The position numbers and the translations under genes are program-made. Positions 1 through 7,698 of a stretch of DNA of 15,604 nucleotides are shown piece after piece. Position 1 is the first letter of the stretch; every line of letters starts with the position of its first letter. The notes beneath the pieces are model-generated. The model searched no databases and was not told the DNA's origin. It saw only the letters and a list, made by a program, of their open reading frames with translations. Source of the stretch: Bacteroidales bacterium (GTDB lineage Bacteria; Bacteroidota; Bacteroidia; Bacteroidales; FEN-979); contig JALNZC010000063.1 in NCBI GenBank assembly GCA_023229525.1, forward strand, positions 1 through 15,604. The letters run 5' to 3'.

Positions 1-3
1 ACC

Positions 4-199
4 AGCATCCAACATACAGCATCCAGCATCCAGCATACAGCATCCAGCATCCAGTATCCAACATCCAGCATCCAGCATCCAGCATCCAACATCCAACATC
101 CAGCATCCACCATCCACCATCCAGCATCCAGCAACCAGCATCCAGCATCCAGCAACCAACATCCAGCATCCAGCATCCAGCATCCTGTATCCTGCATCC
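4..199. repeat. Heptamer tandem array (AGCATCC), at least 28 units, truncated by window edge
   Basis: Twenty-eight consecutive 7-bp units can be read in strict register. AGCATCC is the main form, with variants AACATCC, ACCATCC, AGCAACC, AGTATCC, AGCATAC and, at the right end, TGTATCC and TGCATCC. The array probably continues left of the window. Because 7 is not a multiple of 3, the pure array is free of stop codons in all six frames, so an open frame across it is not evidence of coding. The same words occur in the opposite orientation at 3331-3398 and 15373-15484. No spacers and no flanking transposase are visible, so it is neither a CRISPR array nor an insertion sequence. Confidence 0.93.
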
Positions 200-243
200 T
201 GCTACTTCTTTTCCTGTCATTCACTTCAATAACCTCCTCGGCT
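187..243 (+). other. Signal-peptide-like coding stretch joining the heptamer array to the hexosaminidase
   Basis: Read in the frame of the hexosaminidase, this stretch gives VSCILLLLFLSFTSITSSA immediately before the GTG at 244. That is a hydrophobic core followed by a small-residue cleavage site, as in a Sec signal peptide, and the frame has no stop codon back to position 1. The last array units (TGTATCC, TGCATCC) supply the first residues of the core. No ATG, GTG or TTG occurs in this frame between 1 and 243, so the true start is left of the window, is a rare codon such as CTG, or has been overwritten by the array. What is seen is the frame and hydrophobicity; signal peptide function is inferred. 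Confidence 0.6.
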
Positions 244-2550
244 GTGGAAAACACACAGATGACGGCGCCTTCCATCGTCCCAAGACCCACTCAGTTGAAA
301 TTAAAAACAGGTAATTTTACCCTTGATAAAAAAACCCAACTGGTGATTGCCGCTGGCGATCAGGAGGCCATCCGGATAGTAAAATTCTTTGCCGATCAAT
401 TGCGTTTTGCAGGAGGCCCTGACCTCACGGTCAGCAGCATGACCAACATTGATAAAAAGCAACTTTCCATCTTATTCACGCTTGATAAAGGGAAAAAAGA
501 CATTCCGCCGGAAGGTTATATATTAAAGGTAACCCAAAAACAAATCCATATCCGTGCTTCAAGCGGCGCCGGGCTGTTTTATGGGGTTCAGACCCTGCTC
601 CAGCTTTTCCCGGATGAAATTTGCCACCCCGATACATTGATCACTGGGAAATCCTGGACAATTCCCTGTGTCGAGATCATGGATCATCCCCGCTTTTCTT
701 ACCGCGGTATGCATCTTGATGTGTCGCGACATTTTTTCCCGACCCCATTTATCAAGCGATATATCGACCTGATCGCCATGTATAAAATGAATACTTTTCA
801 TTGGCACCTTACAGACGACAATGGCTGGCGTATTGAAATCAAAAAATATCCCAGACTAACGGAAACATCGGCCTGGCGGGTGAATCATGAAGATCTTCCC
901 TGGAATGAACGTCCGTCTCAACAGCCGGGGGAAAAGGCTACTTATGGCGGCTATTATACACAAGATGAAATCCGTGAGATTGTAAAATATGCGGCTGACC
1001 GGTATATCACGATTATACCGGAAATTGAAATGCCAGCTCATTCCGTTGAAGTATTGTCTGCATATCCTCAATTTTCATGTACCGGAGGTCCCTTTACGGT
1101 TCCACCTGGAAGTTACTGGCCTAACGTTGATATTTTTTGTGCCGGGAACGATTCTGTTTTTACCTTTCTCCGGGATGTATTTACCGAAGTGATGGCGCTT
1201 TTCCCCTCGAAGTACATCCACATCGGTGGTGACGAAGCGGATAAAACCAACTGGAAAAAATGTCCGAGATGTCAGGAACGAATAAAAACGGAAGGGTTGA
1301 AAGATGAAAATGAACTTCAAAGTTATTTTATCAAACGGATCGAAAAAATCATTGTTTCCAGTGGCCGTAAAATGATTGGCTGGGATGAGATCCTGGAAGG
1401 TGGCCTTGCACCGGAAGCCACGGTAATGTCCTGGAGGGGTATAGAAGGAGGAATTGTAGCTGCCCGGCTGGGCCATGATGCCATTATGACTCCCGGATCG
1501 CATTGTTATTTCGATCACTACCAGGCCGATCCGCAATTTGAGCCCAAAGCTATCGGCGGATTTACAACACTGAAAAAAGTCTATTCGTACGAACCTGTCC
1601 CTGGGGAATTGACGATCGATGAAACCAAACATATACTTGGCGCCCAAGGCAACTTATGGACCGAATTTATTCCCACTCCTTCTCAAGCCGAATACATGGC
1701 GCTTCCGCGGATGATCGCTCTCGCGGAAGTGATATGGTCACCGAAAAAATTACGTGACTGGAACGATTTCCAGCGCAGAATGACCAGTCAATTCAAGCGG
1801 CTTGACTTTATGAAGATTAACTTTAGCAAAGGATCTTTTCGTGCAGAGGTTAAAACCAAATTTGATAAAAAGAGCAATGTACTCAGGGTAACTATCGGGT
1901 CTGAACAATCAGACGTACCCATTCATTATACCACTAACGGCAACGATGTCACTGCCTCTTCTCCCCTCTATACCGGACCATTTGAAATAAAAAAGAACGG
2001 TATCATCCGGGCAGGGCTCATTGTGGAGGGGAAACTGAAAGAGAAAACGGTGGATTTGCCTTTACTCTTTCACCTGGCCATTGGGAAACATGTGAAGTAT
2101 TTCACCCATTATTCCAACCGGTATCCGGCTGCAGGTCCCGAGACACTGAATGACGGATTGCGCGGTTCCATAGACCACAGAGATGGGTTATGGCAAGGAT
2201 TCCTGGGAAATGATCTGGATGTAATTCTCGACCTGGGCAAAGTGATGCCGGTGAATACGATTCAGATGAATTTTCTGCAAAATCAGCGGAATTGGATTTT
2301 CCTGCCGGTAGTTGTAGAGTACTCTTTATCTTCCGATGGTAAAAAGTATCACTCCTTCAACGAGGTTCCTAATACGATTTCTCCGAAAGAAGAGCAAGTC
2401 TTTTTACAACCCTTCAATTTTCAATTCATGGCTAATACCAAAGCAAGGTATGTGAGGGTAAGAGCAAAAAATCTGGGAAAATGTCCATCCTGGCACAAAG
2501 GTTCTGGGCAGGATTGCTGGATGTTTACAGATGAGATTGTGGTGTTTTAA
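244..2550 (+). CDS. Beta-N-acetylhexosaminidase, GH20, with chitobiase-type and discoidin-like C-terminal domains (5' end uncertain)
   Basis: Removes terminal N-acetylglucosamine or N-acetylgalactosamine from glycans, probably in the periplasm or outside the cell. Counting from the GTG at 244, residues about 10-145 match the GH20b beta/alpha domain and about 150-515 the catalytic barrel. Family hallmarks are FHWHLTDDNGWR (185-196) and HIGGDE (326-331), where D330-E331 are the substrate-assisted catalytic pair. A CHB_HEX_C-like segment (about 545-610, with HYTTNG) and an F5/8 type C (discoidin-like) sugar-binding module (about 625-768) follow. No type IX sorting domain is seen after the last module. 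GTG 244 is only the first in-frame start codon in the window: no Shine-Dalgarno sequence precedes it and a signal-peptide-like sequence is in frame upstream, so the gene is probably longer at the 5' end. Its TAA abuts the frr stop codon with zero gap. Confidence 0.93.
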   Translation: MENTQMTAPSIVPRPTQLKLKTGNFTLDKKTQLVIAAGDQEAIRIVKFFADQLRFAGGPDLTVSSMTNIDKKQLSILFTLDKGKKDIPPEGYILKVTQKQIHIRASSGAGLFYGVQTLLQLFPDEICHPDTLITGKSWTIPCVEIMDHPRFSYRGMHLDVSRHFFPTPFIKRYIDLIAMYKMNTFHWHLTDDNGWRIEIKKYPRLTETSAWRVNHEDLPWNERPSQQPGEKATYGGYYTQDEIREIVKYAADRYITIIPEIEMPAHSVEVLSAYPQFSCTGGPFTVPPGSYWPNVDIFCAGNDSVFTFLRDVFTEVMALFPSKYIHIGGDEADKTNWKKCPRCQERIKTEGLKDENELQSYFIKRIEKIIVSSGRKMIGWDEILEGGLAPEATVMSWRGIEGGIVAARLGHDAIMTPGSHCYFDHYQADPQFEPKAIGGFTTLKKVYSYEPVPGELTIDETKHILGAQGNLWTEFIPTPSQAEYMALPRMIALAEVIWSPKKLRDWNDFQRRMTSQFKRLDFMKINFSKGSFRAEVKTKFDKKSNVLRVTIGSEQSDVPIHYTTNGNDVTASSPLYTGPFEIKKNGIIRAGLIVEGKLKEKTVDLPLLFHLAIGKHVKYFTHYSNRYPAAGPETLNDGLRGSIDHRDGLWQGFLGNDLDVILDLGKVMPVNTIQMNFLQNQRNWIFLPVVVEYSLSSDGKKYHSFNEVPNTISPKEEQVFLQPFNFQFMANTKARYVRVRAKNLGKCPSWHKGSGQDCWMFTDEIVVF

Positions 2551-3114
2551 TTACACCGTCATAATATCCTTTTCTTTGGTTTCAAAGATCTTGTCGATTC
2601 TGGCAATAAAATCGTCGGTAATTTTTTGAATATCAATTTCCAGCTTGTCTACCTCATCTTCAGGAATTCCGTCTTTTTTCATTTTCCTGGCGGTTTCGTT
2701 CGAATTACGGCGGATATTACGAATAGTGATCCTTGCATTTTCAGTTTCGGATTTTGCTTTTTTAACCAGATCGCGCCTGCGTTCTTCGGTAAGGGGCGGG
2801 ACCTGTATACGAAGGATCTCACCTTCATTCTTGGGATTGAATCCCAGGTTCGCCGCCTGAATAGCTTTATCAATGAGCCCGAGTACGCTCTTGTCCCAGG
2901 GTTGAACAATGATCTGACGCCCGTCAGGAGTGCTGATATTGGCCGTCTGGTCGAGGGGAGTCATTATCCCGTAATAATCGATTTTCACCCCATCAAGCAT
3001 CTGGGCGCTGGCTTTCCCGGCCCTCACCTTCTGCAACTCCTTTTCAAGATGCTGAACGGCAAGGCTCATGCTCTCTTTTGTTTCCTCTAGCGTGAATTCT
3101 ATATCTTCATGCAT
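2551..3114 (-). CDS. frr: Ribosome recycling factor
   Basis: RRF splits the post-termination ribosome together with EF-G and is essential. The 187-residue length fits the family. The N-terminal helix contains LEKELQKVRAGKASAQMLDG, the central beta domain has PLDQTANISTPDGRQIIVQPWDK, and the C-terminal helices contain VPPLTEERRRDLVKKAK and NARITIRNIRR, all typical of RRF. The ATG at 3114 places the first helix correctly. The gene follows pyrH in the same direction, the usual bacterial order, but a 352-bp repeat-filled spacer separates them and a promoter-like pair lies at 3156-3187, so independent transcription is possible. It converges on the hexosaminidase with adjoining stop codons, so no intrinsic terminator fits between the two genes. 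Confidence 0.98.
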   Translation of the reverse strand: MHEDIEFTLEETKESMSLAVQHLEKELQKVRAGKASAQMLDGVKIDYYGIMTPLDQTANISTPDGRQIIVQPWDKSVLGLIDKAIQAANLGFNPKNEGEILRIQVPPLTEERRRDLVKKAKSETENARITIRNIRRNSNETARKMKKDGIPEDEVDKLEIDIQKITDDFIARIDKIFETKEKDIMTV

Positions 3115-3149
3115 TTTCCGGTGCTTTTTCTATGATTTCTGTGTCGATG

Positions 3150-3215
3150 CAAAGTCAAAAGTAAAAAGTCAGAAGTCAAAATTACAACTCAAAAGGCAGA
3201 ATTCAAAATTTAAAT
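3150..3215. repeat. AT-rich AAAGTC/TCAAAATT-type degenerate array upstream of frr
   Basis: A run of words such as AAAGTC, AAAAGTC, AGAAGTC, CAAAATT, CAACTCAAAA and TTCAAAATTTAAA. Spacing is mostly 6-8 bp and less regular than in the GC-richer arrays. The same words fill the spacers before pyrH (4203-4275) and ubiE (12085-12175), in the same orientation relative to the adjacent gene. Confidence 0.7.
3156..3187 (-). promoter_or_regulatory. Candidate Bacteroidetes-type promoter of frr, inside the AT-rich array
   Basis: On the minus strand TACTTTTG (3163-3156) matches the -7 consensus TAnnTTTG. A TTG (3187-3185) lies 21 bp upstream at the -33 position. The start site would fall near 3150, giving an untranslated leader of about 35 nt before the frr ATG. 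The motif is short and the context AT-rich, so chance occurrence is possible. Confidence 0.4.
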
Positions 3216-3227
3216 GAGGAAGGAGGT

Positions 3228-3398
3228 AGGATGCAGGCTCGCTGCGCTCGCGATAAAAGGTCGCTACGCTCCCGATACAGGATACAGGGTGCAGGTTCGC
3301 TGCGTTCACGATAAAAGGTCGCTTCACTCCCGATGCTGGATGCTGGATACTGGATAAATGTTCGCTACGCTCACGATTCAGGATGCAGGATGCAGGAT
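3228..3398. repeat. Composite array: five 18-bp GC-rich modules interleaved with GATGCTG/GATACAG heptamers
   Basis: Five related 18-bp modules lie at 3237-3254, 3259-3276, 3295-3312, 3317-3334 and 3360-3377. Form A is GCTCGCTGCGCTCGCGAT (modules 1, 3, 5 with changes) and form B is GGTCGCTACGCTCCCGAT (modules 2, 4). Modules 1-2 and 3-4 form A-AAAA-B pairs whose starts are exactly 22 bp apart. Form A of each pair follows GCAG. Heptamers (GATACAG, GATGCTG, GATACTG, GATGCAG) fill the spaces. The same pair recurs at 15336-15375, and module 1 is identical there. Short hypothetical reading frames across this stretch appear to be by-products of the stop-poor repeat. Confidence 0.9.
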
Positions 3399-3466
3399 AA
3401 AAAATATTTTCACTGGAATTCAGTCGCGATATGATATTTAATCGATCTCCTATCACCTATTTTCTT

Positions 3467-4177
3467 TCAGTCTGCCACGACAGTTCCGATTTTTTCTCCG
3501 GCAATCAACCGTTTCAGATTACCTTTTTGATTCATGTTGAAGACAATGATCGGGATCCGGTTTTCCTTACATAGGGTAAAGGCGGTAAGATCCATAATTT
3601 TCAATCCTTTCTGATAGGCTTCATCAAATGTCAGGGTGTTGTATTTCACGGCTGACGAATCTTTTTCCGGATCCGCTGAATAAACACCGTCGACACGGGT
3701 ACCTTTCAGGATCGCGTCGGCCCGGATTTCAACCGCACGTAAAGCCGATGCGCTGTCGGTGGTAAAATAAGGATTTCCGGTTCCCCCGGCAATAATCACG
3801 ACATGTCCAAGCTCCAGATGATGAACCGCTTTCCGTCTACTCATCGCTTCGCAAATCGGATCGATAGCCAGTCCTGAAAGAAGTATTGCGGTCACTCCCA
3901 GCTTTTCAAGCGCTGCCTGGATGGCCATACTGTTGATAACCGTGGCCAACATACCCATATAATCACCCTGGACGCGATCCATGCCATCGGTTACTCCCTG
4001 TAACCCCCGAAAAATGTTACCCCCTCCAATCACAATGGCAACCTGAACCTGTTGATCCACTACAGATTTAATTTCGGCAGCATACCCGGCCAGGCGCTCT
4101 GTATCAATACCATAGCCTTGATCACCTTCCAACGCCTCGCCGGAAAGCTTGAGAAGAATACGTTTAAATTTCATCAT
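3467..4177 (-). CDS. pyrH: UMP kinase (uridylate kinase)
   Basis: Phosphorylates UMP to UDP with ATP in de novo pyrimidine synthesis; bacterial PyrH is a hexameric amino-acid-kinase fold enzyme usually controlled by GTP and UTP. Visible hallmarks are KRILLKLSGEAL at the N-terminus, the glycine-rich VIGGGNIFRG, the nucleotide segment IIAGGTGNPYFTTDSASALRA, and KGTRVDGVYSADPEKD. The frame extends to a TTG at 4192, but the family begins just before KRILLKLSGE, so the ATG at 4177 (or the adjacent ATG at 4174) is preferred, giving 236 or 235 residues. No Shine-Dalgarno sequence is seen. The gene lies between frr and secA with repeat-filled spacers on both sides, and a candidate promoter is at 4233-4262. 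Confidence 0.97.
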   Translation of the reverse strand: MMKFKRILLKLSGEALEGDQGYGIDTERLAGYAAEIKSVVDQQVQVAIVIGGGNIFRGLQGVTDGMDRVQGDYMGMLATVINSMAIQAALEKLGVTAILLSGLAIDPICEAMSRRKAVHHLELGHVVIIAGGTGNPYFTTDSASALRAVEIRADAILKGTRVDGVYSADPEKDSSAVKYNTLTFDEAYQKGLKIMDLTAFTLCKENRIPIIVFNMNQKGNLKRLIAGEKIGTVVAD

Positions 4178-4202
4178 AGAAAATTTTTGCAATCAAAACT
4201 TA

Positions 4203-4275
4203 TATCAAAATCAAAAGTCAGAAGTTAAAAGTCAAAAGTAAAGTCAAAAATTAAAACACAAAGTTCAAAACTTCT
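4203..4275. repeat. AT-rich AAAAGTC-type array upstream of pyrH
   Basis: Tandem words TCAAAA, TCAAAAGTC, AGAAGTT, AAAAGTC, AAAAGTA and AAGTTCAAAAC. It is the same vocabulary as at 3150-3215 and 12085-12175, and like those it is the layer nearest the start codon. It contains the candidate pyrH promoter. Confidence 0.75.
4233..4262 (-). promoter_or_regulatory. Candidate Bacteroidetes-type promoter of pyrH, inside the AT-rich array
   Basis: On the minus strand TTTG (4262-4259), an 18-bp spacer and TACTTTTG (4240-4233) fit the -33/-7 pattern TTTG/TAnnTTTG. The predicted start near 4226 would leave about 50 nt before the ATG at 4177. The same TACTTTTG box occurs before frr in a similar repeat context. 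Confidence 0.42.
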
Positions 4276-4317
4276 AACTTCGAATATAGTAAAATTGGAC
4301 ATCGAAATTTGTTCTCC

Positions 4318-4399
4318 CTTCCTCTTTCGTCCCTCGTCTTTCGTCCTTCCTCTTTCGTCTTTCGTCCTTCGTCCTTCGTCCTTCATCCTTCGTCCCTCG
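4318..4399. repeat. Heptamer array (CTTCGTC) between secA and pyrH
   Basis: About twelve units of the CTTCGTC type (variants CTTTCGTC, CCTCGTC, CTTCATC, CTTCCTC). The top strand is almost all pyrimidine with a G at near-regular 7-bp spacing; the transcribed strand reads GACGAAG. It ends directly at the secA stop codon (4400-4402) with no recognisable hairpin. Frames across it, such as the DEGRRTKDE-type repeats on the minus strand, look spurious. Confidence 0.88.
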
Positions 4400-7300
4400 T
4401 CAATTACTTCCCACCCCATGACAATTCTTGTATTTCTTCCCGCTTCCACAGGGACAGGGATCGTTACGTCCGACCTTTTTTTCGACTTTGACTGGCTGCG
4501 GCCTGGATTTTTCCTGGGTATTGGAGTGAGCCTGGGAAAGGAGATCGGATCGTTCTTCGCGCATCCGGGTACGATCCATCCGGCGCGGGGCCTGTGCCTC
4601 CCTCACGTTTTCAGCCTGTATCGGAACATCGGCCTTGATCAGAAACGAAGTAATTTCCTTATTGGTACGCTGAACCATCGACTTGAACAGCTCGAAAGAT
4701 TCAAATTTATAAATAAGCAGTGGATCTTTCTGTTCATAAGCGGCATTCTGCACCGATTGTTTCAGATCGTCCATCTCCCGGAGATGTTCTTTCCAGGCAT
4801 TGTCGATCATACCGAGAACGATCCCCTTTTCAATTGAGAGGATCACCTCTTTCCCCCGGTCTTCATATGCTTTCCGAAGATTTGCCACGGCCTGCATGGT
4901 TTTTAATCCGTCAGTCACGGGAATGGCGATATTTTCGTATCGGGTATCGTTCTCAAACACATTTCGGATCACCGGGAATGTTTTCATCGCAATCTGTTCA
5001 CATTTTGACTTATACCGCTTGTAAATATAATCGTAAAGCTTATTCCCCAGATCTCCGCTACTGAGTGAACCAAAATCAGACTCGGTGAAAGGTGAATCGG
5101 AGGCAAATTCTTTGATCAGATCGAATTTGAATGCGGTAAAATCCCGGCTTTCGGCAGCATCAAGCACGATGGTTTCACAAACGTCATAAATCATATTAGA
5201 TATGTCAACGGCAAGGCGGTCGCCAAACAAAGCGTGGTGCCTCTTTTTGTAAATTGCCTCCCGTTGTATGTTCATCACATCGTCGTATTCGAGCAGCCTT
5301 TTCCGGATACCGAAGTTGTTTTCCTCCACTTTTTTCTGTGCCCGTTCGATCGATTTGGTGATCATAGAATGCTGGATCACCTCTCCATCCTTGATCCCCA
5401 TACGGTCCATGATCTTGGCAATACGTTCGGAGCCAAACATACGCATCAGGTCATCTTCGAGTGAAACAAAAAACTGGGAGCTTCCCGGGTCGCCCTGACG
5501 ACCTGAACGACCGCGTAACTGCCTATCTACACGTCGTGATTCGTGGCGTTCGGTACCGATAATGGCCAATCCTCCGGCCGGTTTCACTCCAAGTCCCAGC
5601 TTGATATCGGTACCACGGCCGGCCATATTGGTGGCAATCGTTACCGTCCCGGAGCGACCGGCTTCGGCAACGATTTCCGCTTCTCTCGCGTGCAGTTTGG
5701 CATTCAATACATTATGGGCAATATTTTTACGCTTGAGCATACGGCTCAGCAATTCGGAAGTTTCCACCGATGTGGTTCCCACCAGCACCGGCCGGCCCTT
5801 TTCGATCAATTTTTCAATTTCTTCGATTACGGCATTGAATTTCTCGCGCTTGGTCTTGTAAACGAGATCTTCACGGTCGTCGCGAACGACCTTTCTATTG
5901 GTCGGAATGACCACCACATCCAGTTTATAGATATCCCAGAATTCACCCGCTTCGGTTTCTGCAGTACCAGTCATACCGGCTAACTTCTTATACATCCTGA
6001 AGTAGTTCTGCAAGGTAATGGTGGCATAGGTTTGAGTCGCCGCCTCGATTTTTACATTTTCTTTGGCTTCAATGGCCTGGTGTAATCCGTCGCTGTAACG
6101 TCTTCCCTCGAGGATACGTCCGGTTTGTTCATCGACAATTTTCACCTTATTATCCATCACTACATATTCTACATCCTTTTCAAATAATGCGTAGGCTTTG
6201 AGAAGTTGGTTTACGGTGTGGACGCGTTCGGATTTGATAGCGTAATCACGCATCAGCGCATCTTTTTTCTCTATTTTTTCCATATCCGACAGTTTCTGTC
6301 GTTCCAGATCGGCGATAACCGATCCTATGTCTGGAAGAATGTAAAAGGTAGGGTCTTCGTATGATTCGGTAAGCAGGTCGATCCCTTTATCCCGCAATTC
6401 AATGGTGTTGTTCTTTTCATCGATCACAAAATAAAGTTCATCGTCGATGATATGCATATTCTTGGCTTGTTCGGCGAGATAAAAATTCTCGGTTTTTTGC
6501 ATCAAGGCTCTAATACCCGGTTCACTGAGGAATTTGATCAGCGCCTTGTTTTTCGGCAAACCATGAAAAGCCCGGAACACTTGCTCACCAGCTTTCCGGA
6601 AATTTTCTTCATTCTTCGAATCATCGGCGAGCGACTTGGCTTCAGCCAGCAGTTTGGTGACTAGATTTCTTTGGGCATTATACAGCTTGGTTACATTTGG
6701 TTTAAGGTCATCGAAAAGTTGGTTTTCGCCTCTCGGTGTTGGACCGGATATGATAAGTGGGGTACGTGCGTCGTCGATCAAAACCGAGTCTACTTCATCA
6801 ACTATGGCATAATTATGGGGTCGTTGTACAAGTTCTTCCGGATTACTGGTCATGTTATCACGCAGGTAATCAAAACCGAATTCGTTGTTTGTTCCATAGG
6901 TGATATCGGCCAGATAAGCATCGCGACGGGGCTGGGAATTGGGCTCATGACGGTCAATACAATCTACTTTGAGTCCGTGGAATTCGAAAAGGGTTCCCAT
7001 CCATTCCGAGTCGCGTTTGGCCAGGTAATCATTGACAGTTACAATATGAACTCCTTTTCCTGGCAAAGCATTGAGGTACATAGGTAAGGTTGCAACCAGT
7101 GTTTTGCCTTCACCGGTAGCCATTTCAGCGATTTTACCTTCGTGGAGCACCACACCCCCAATGAGCTGACAATCATAATGGACCATGTCCCATCTTATCA
7201 TGTTTCCACCAGCCATCCAACTGCTTTTATAGCGGGCTGTGTCGCCCTCGATTTCCACACTGGCCTTTTTGGCTGCCAGGTCTCGATCCATCTGGGTAGC

Positions 7301-7690
7301 GCTAACCTCAACATATTCATTTTCAAAAAAGCGCCGGGCCGTGTCTTTCATCACCGCAAAGGCCTCCGGGAGTATTTCGAGCAGTATTTCCTGGGTCAGT
7401 TCATAGCTTTCCTTTTCAAAACGGTCAAGAACGATATAAAGTTTCTCCTTTTCATCGATCTCAATATCATCAGAATTGAGTTGTTCCTTTAAATCCTCAA
7501 TCTCCTTTTCCTTACCGGCGATATACTCTCTGATCCTTCTTTTGAAATCAAGTGTCCGTTCGCGCAGTTCATCGTTCGACAATGTTTTGATTGTCTCATA
7601 AACTTCCAAGGCTTTATTGACCAATGGGTCGATGGTTCTGATATCCCGTTGTGATTTATTCCCCAGAATTTTCTTAAAAATATCTATCAT
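4400..7690 (-). CDS. secA: Preprotein translocase ATPase SecA
   Basis: Motor of Sec-dependent protein export; it binds SecYEG and drives unfolded preproteins across the inner membrane using ATP. Visible hallmarks are Walker A GEGKT (193-197), the Walker B-like DEVD (298-301) followed by SVLIDDARTPLIISG, the YVVMDNKVKIVDEQTGR segment, the second nucleotide-binding half with TIATNMAGRGTDIKLG and GRSGRQGDPGSSQFF, and a C-terminal zinc-binding CPCGSGKKYKNCH. At 1096 residues it is longer than E. coli SecA (901), mainly through an insertion after about residue 320 and longer helical regions, as is usual in Bacteroidetes. The ATG at 7690 gives the expected N-terminal helix. It lies 8 bp behind the thioredoxin-like gene in the same direction, so the two are probably co-transcribed. 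Confidence 0.99.
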   Translation of the reverse strand: MIDIFKKILGNKSQRDIRTIDPLVNKALEVYETIKTLSNDELRERTLDFKRRIREYIAGKEKEIEDLKEQLNSDDIEIDEKEKLYIVLDRFEKESYELTQEILLEILPEAFAVMKDTARRFFENEYVEVSATQMDRDLAAKKASVEIEGDTARYKSSWMAGGNMIRWDMVHYDCQLIGGVVLHEGKIAEMATGEGKTLVATLPMYLNALPGKGVHIVTVNDYLAKRDSEWMGTLFEFHGLKVDCIDRHEPNSQPRRDAYLADITYGTNNEFGFDYLRDNMTSNPEELVQRPHNYAIVDEVDSVLIDDARTPLIISGPTPRGENQLFDDLKPNVTKLYNAQRNLVTKLLAEAKSLADDSKNEENFRKAGEQVFRAFHGLPKNKALIKFLSEPGIRALMQKTENFYLAEQAKNMHIIDDELYFVIDEKNNTIELRDKGIDLLTESYEDPTFYILPDIGSVIADLERQKLSDMEKIEKKDALMRDYAIKSERVHTVNQLLKAYALFEKDVEYVVMDNKVKIVDEQTGRILEGRRYSDGLHQAIEAKENVKIEAATQTYATITLQNYFRMYKKLAGMTGTAETEAGEFWDIYKLDVVVIPTNRKVVRDDREDLVYKTKREKFNAVIEEIEKLIEKGRPVLVGTTSVETSELLSRMLKRKNIAHNVLNAKLHAREAEIVAEAGRSGTVTIATNMAGRGTDIKLGLGVKPAGGLAIIGTERHESRRVDRQLRGRSGRQGDPGSSQFFVSLEDDLMRMFGSERIAKIMDRMGIKDGEVIQHSMITKSIERAQKKVEENNFGIRKRLLEYDDVMNIQREAIYKKRHHALFGDRLAVDISNMIYDVCETIVLDAAESRDFTAFKFDLIKEFASDSPFTESDFGSLSSGDLGNKLYDYIYKRYKSKCEQIAMKTFPVIRNVFENDTRYENIAIPVTDGLKTMQAVANLRKAYEDRGKEVILSIEKGIVLGMIDNAWKEHLREMDDLKQSVQNAAYEQKDPLLIYKFESFELFKSMVQRTNKEITSFLIKADVPIQAENVREAQAPRRMDRTRMREERSDLLSQAHSNTQEKSRPQPVKVEKKVGRNDPCPCGSGKKYKNCHGVGSN

Positions 7691-7698
7691 GGTTATGT

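Noticed and set aside
1..200. CRISPR array
   Set aside because: The units are 7 bp, contiguous and degenerate, with no unique spacers and no cas genes nearby.
1075..1647. 190-residue minus-strand frame inside the hexosaminidase gene
   Set aside because: It lies opposite the catalytic domain and has no recognisable motif.
3169..3456. Minus-strand frame across the composite array before frr
   Set aside because: It is only translated repeat words with no family resemblance.
3399..3466. Terminator after pyrH
   Set aside because: Only a 4-bp ACTG/CAGT stem and an AT palindrome are present, without a U-tract in the right place.
4178..4192. TTG start of pyrH at 4192
   Set aside because: ATG codons at 4177 and 4174 give the family-typical N-terminus.
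4225..4449. Minus-strand frame with DEGRRTKDE-type repeats
   Set aside because: It overlaps the end of secA and consists of the translated CTTCGTC array.
5543..5983. Plus-strand frames opposite secA
   Set aside because: They are shadows of the secA coding frame with no domain or start signal.
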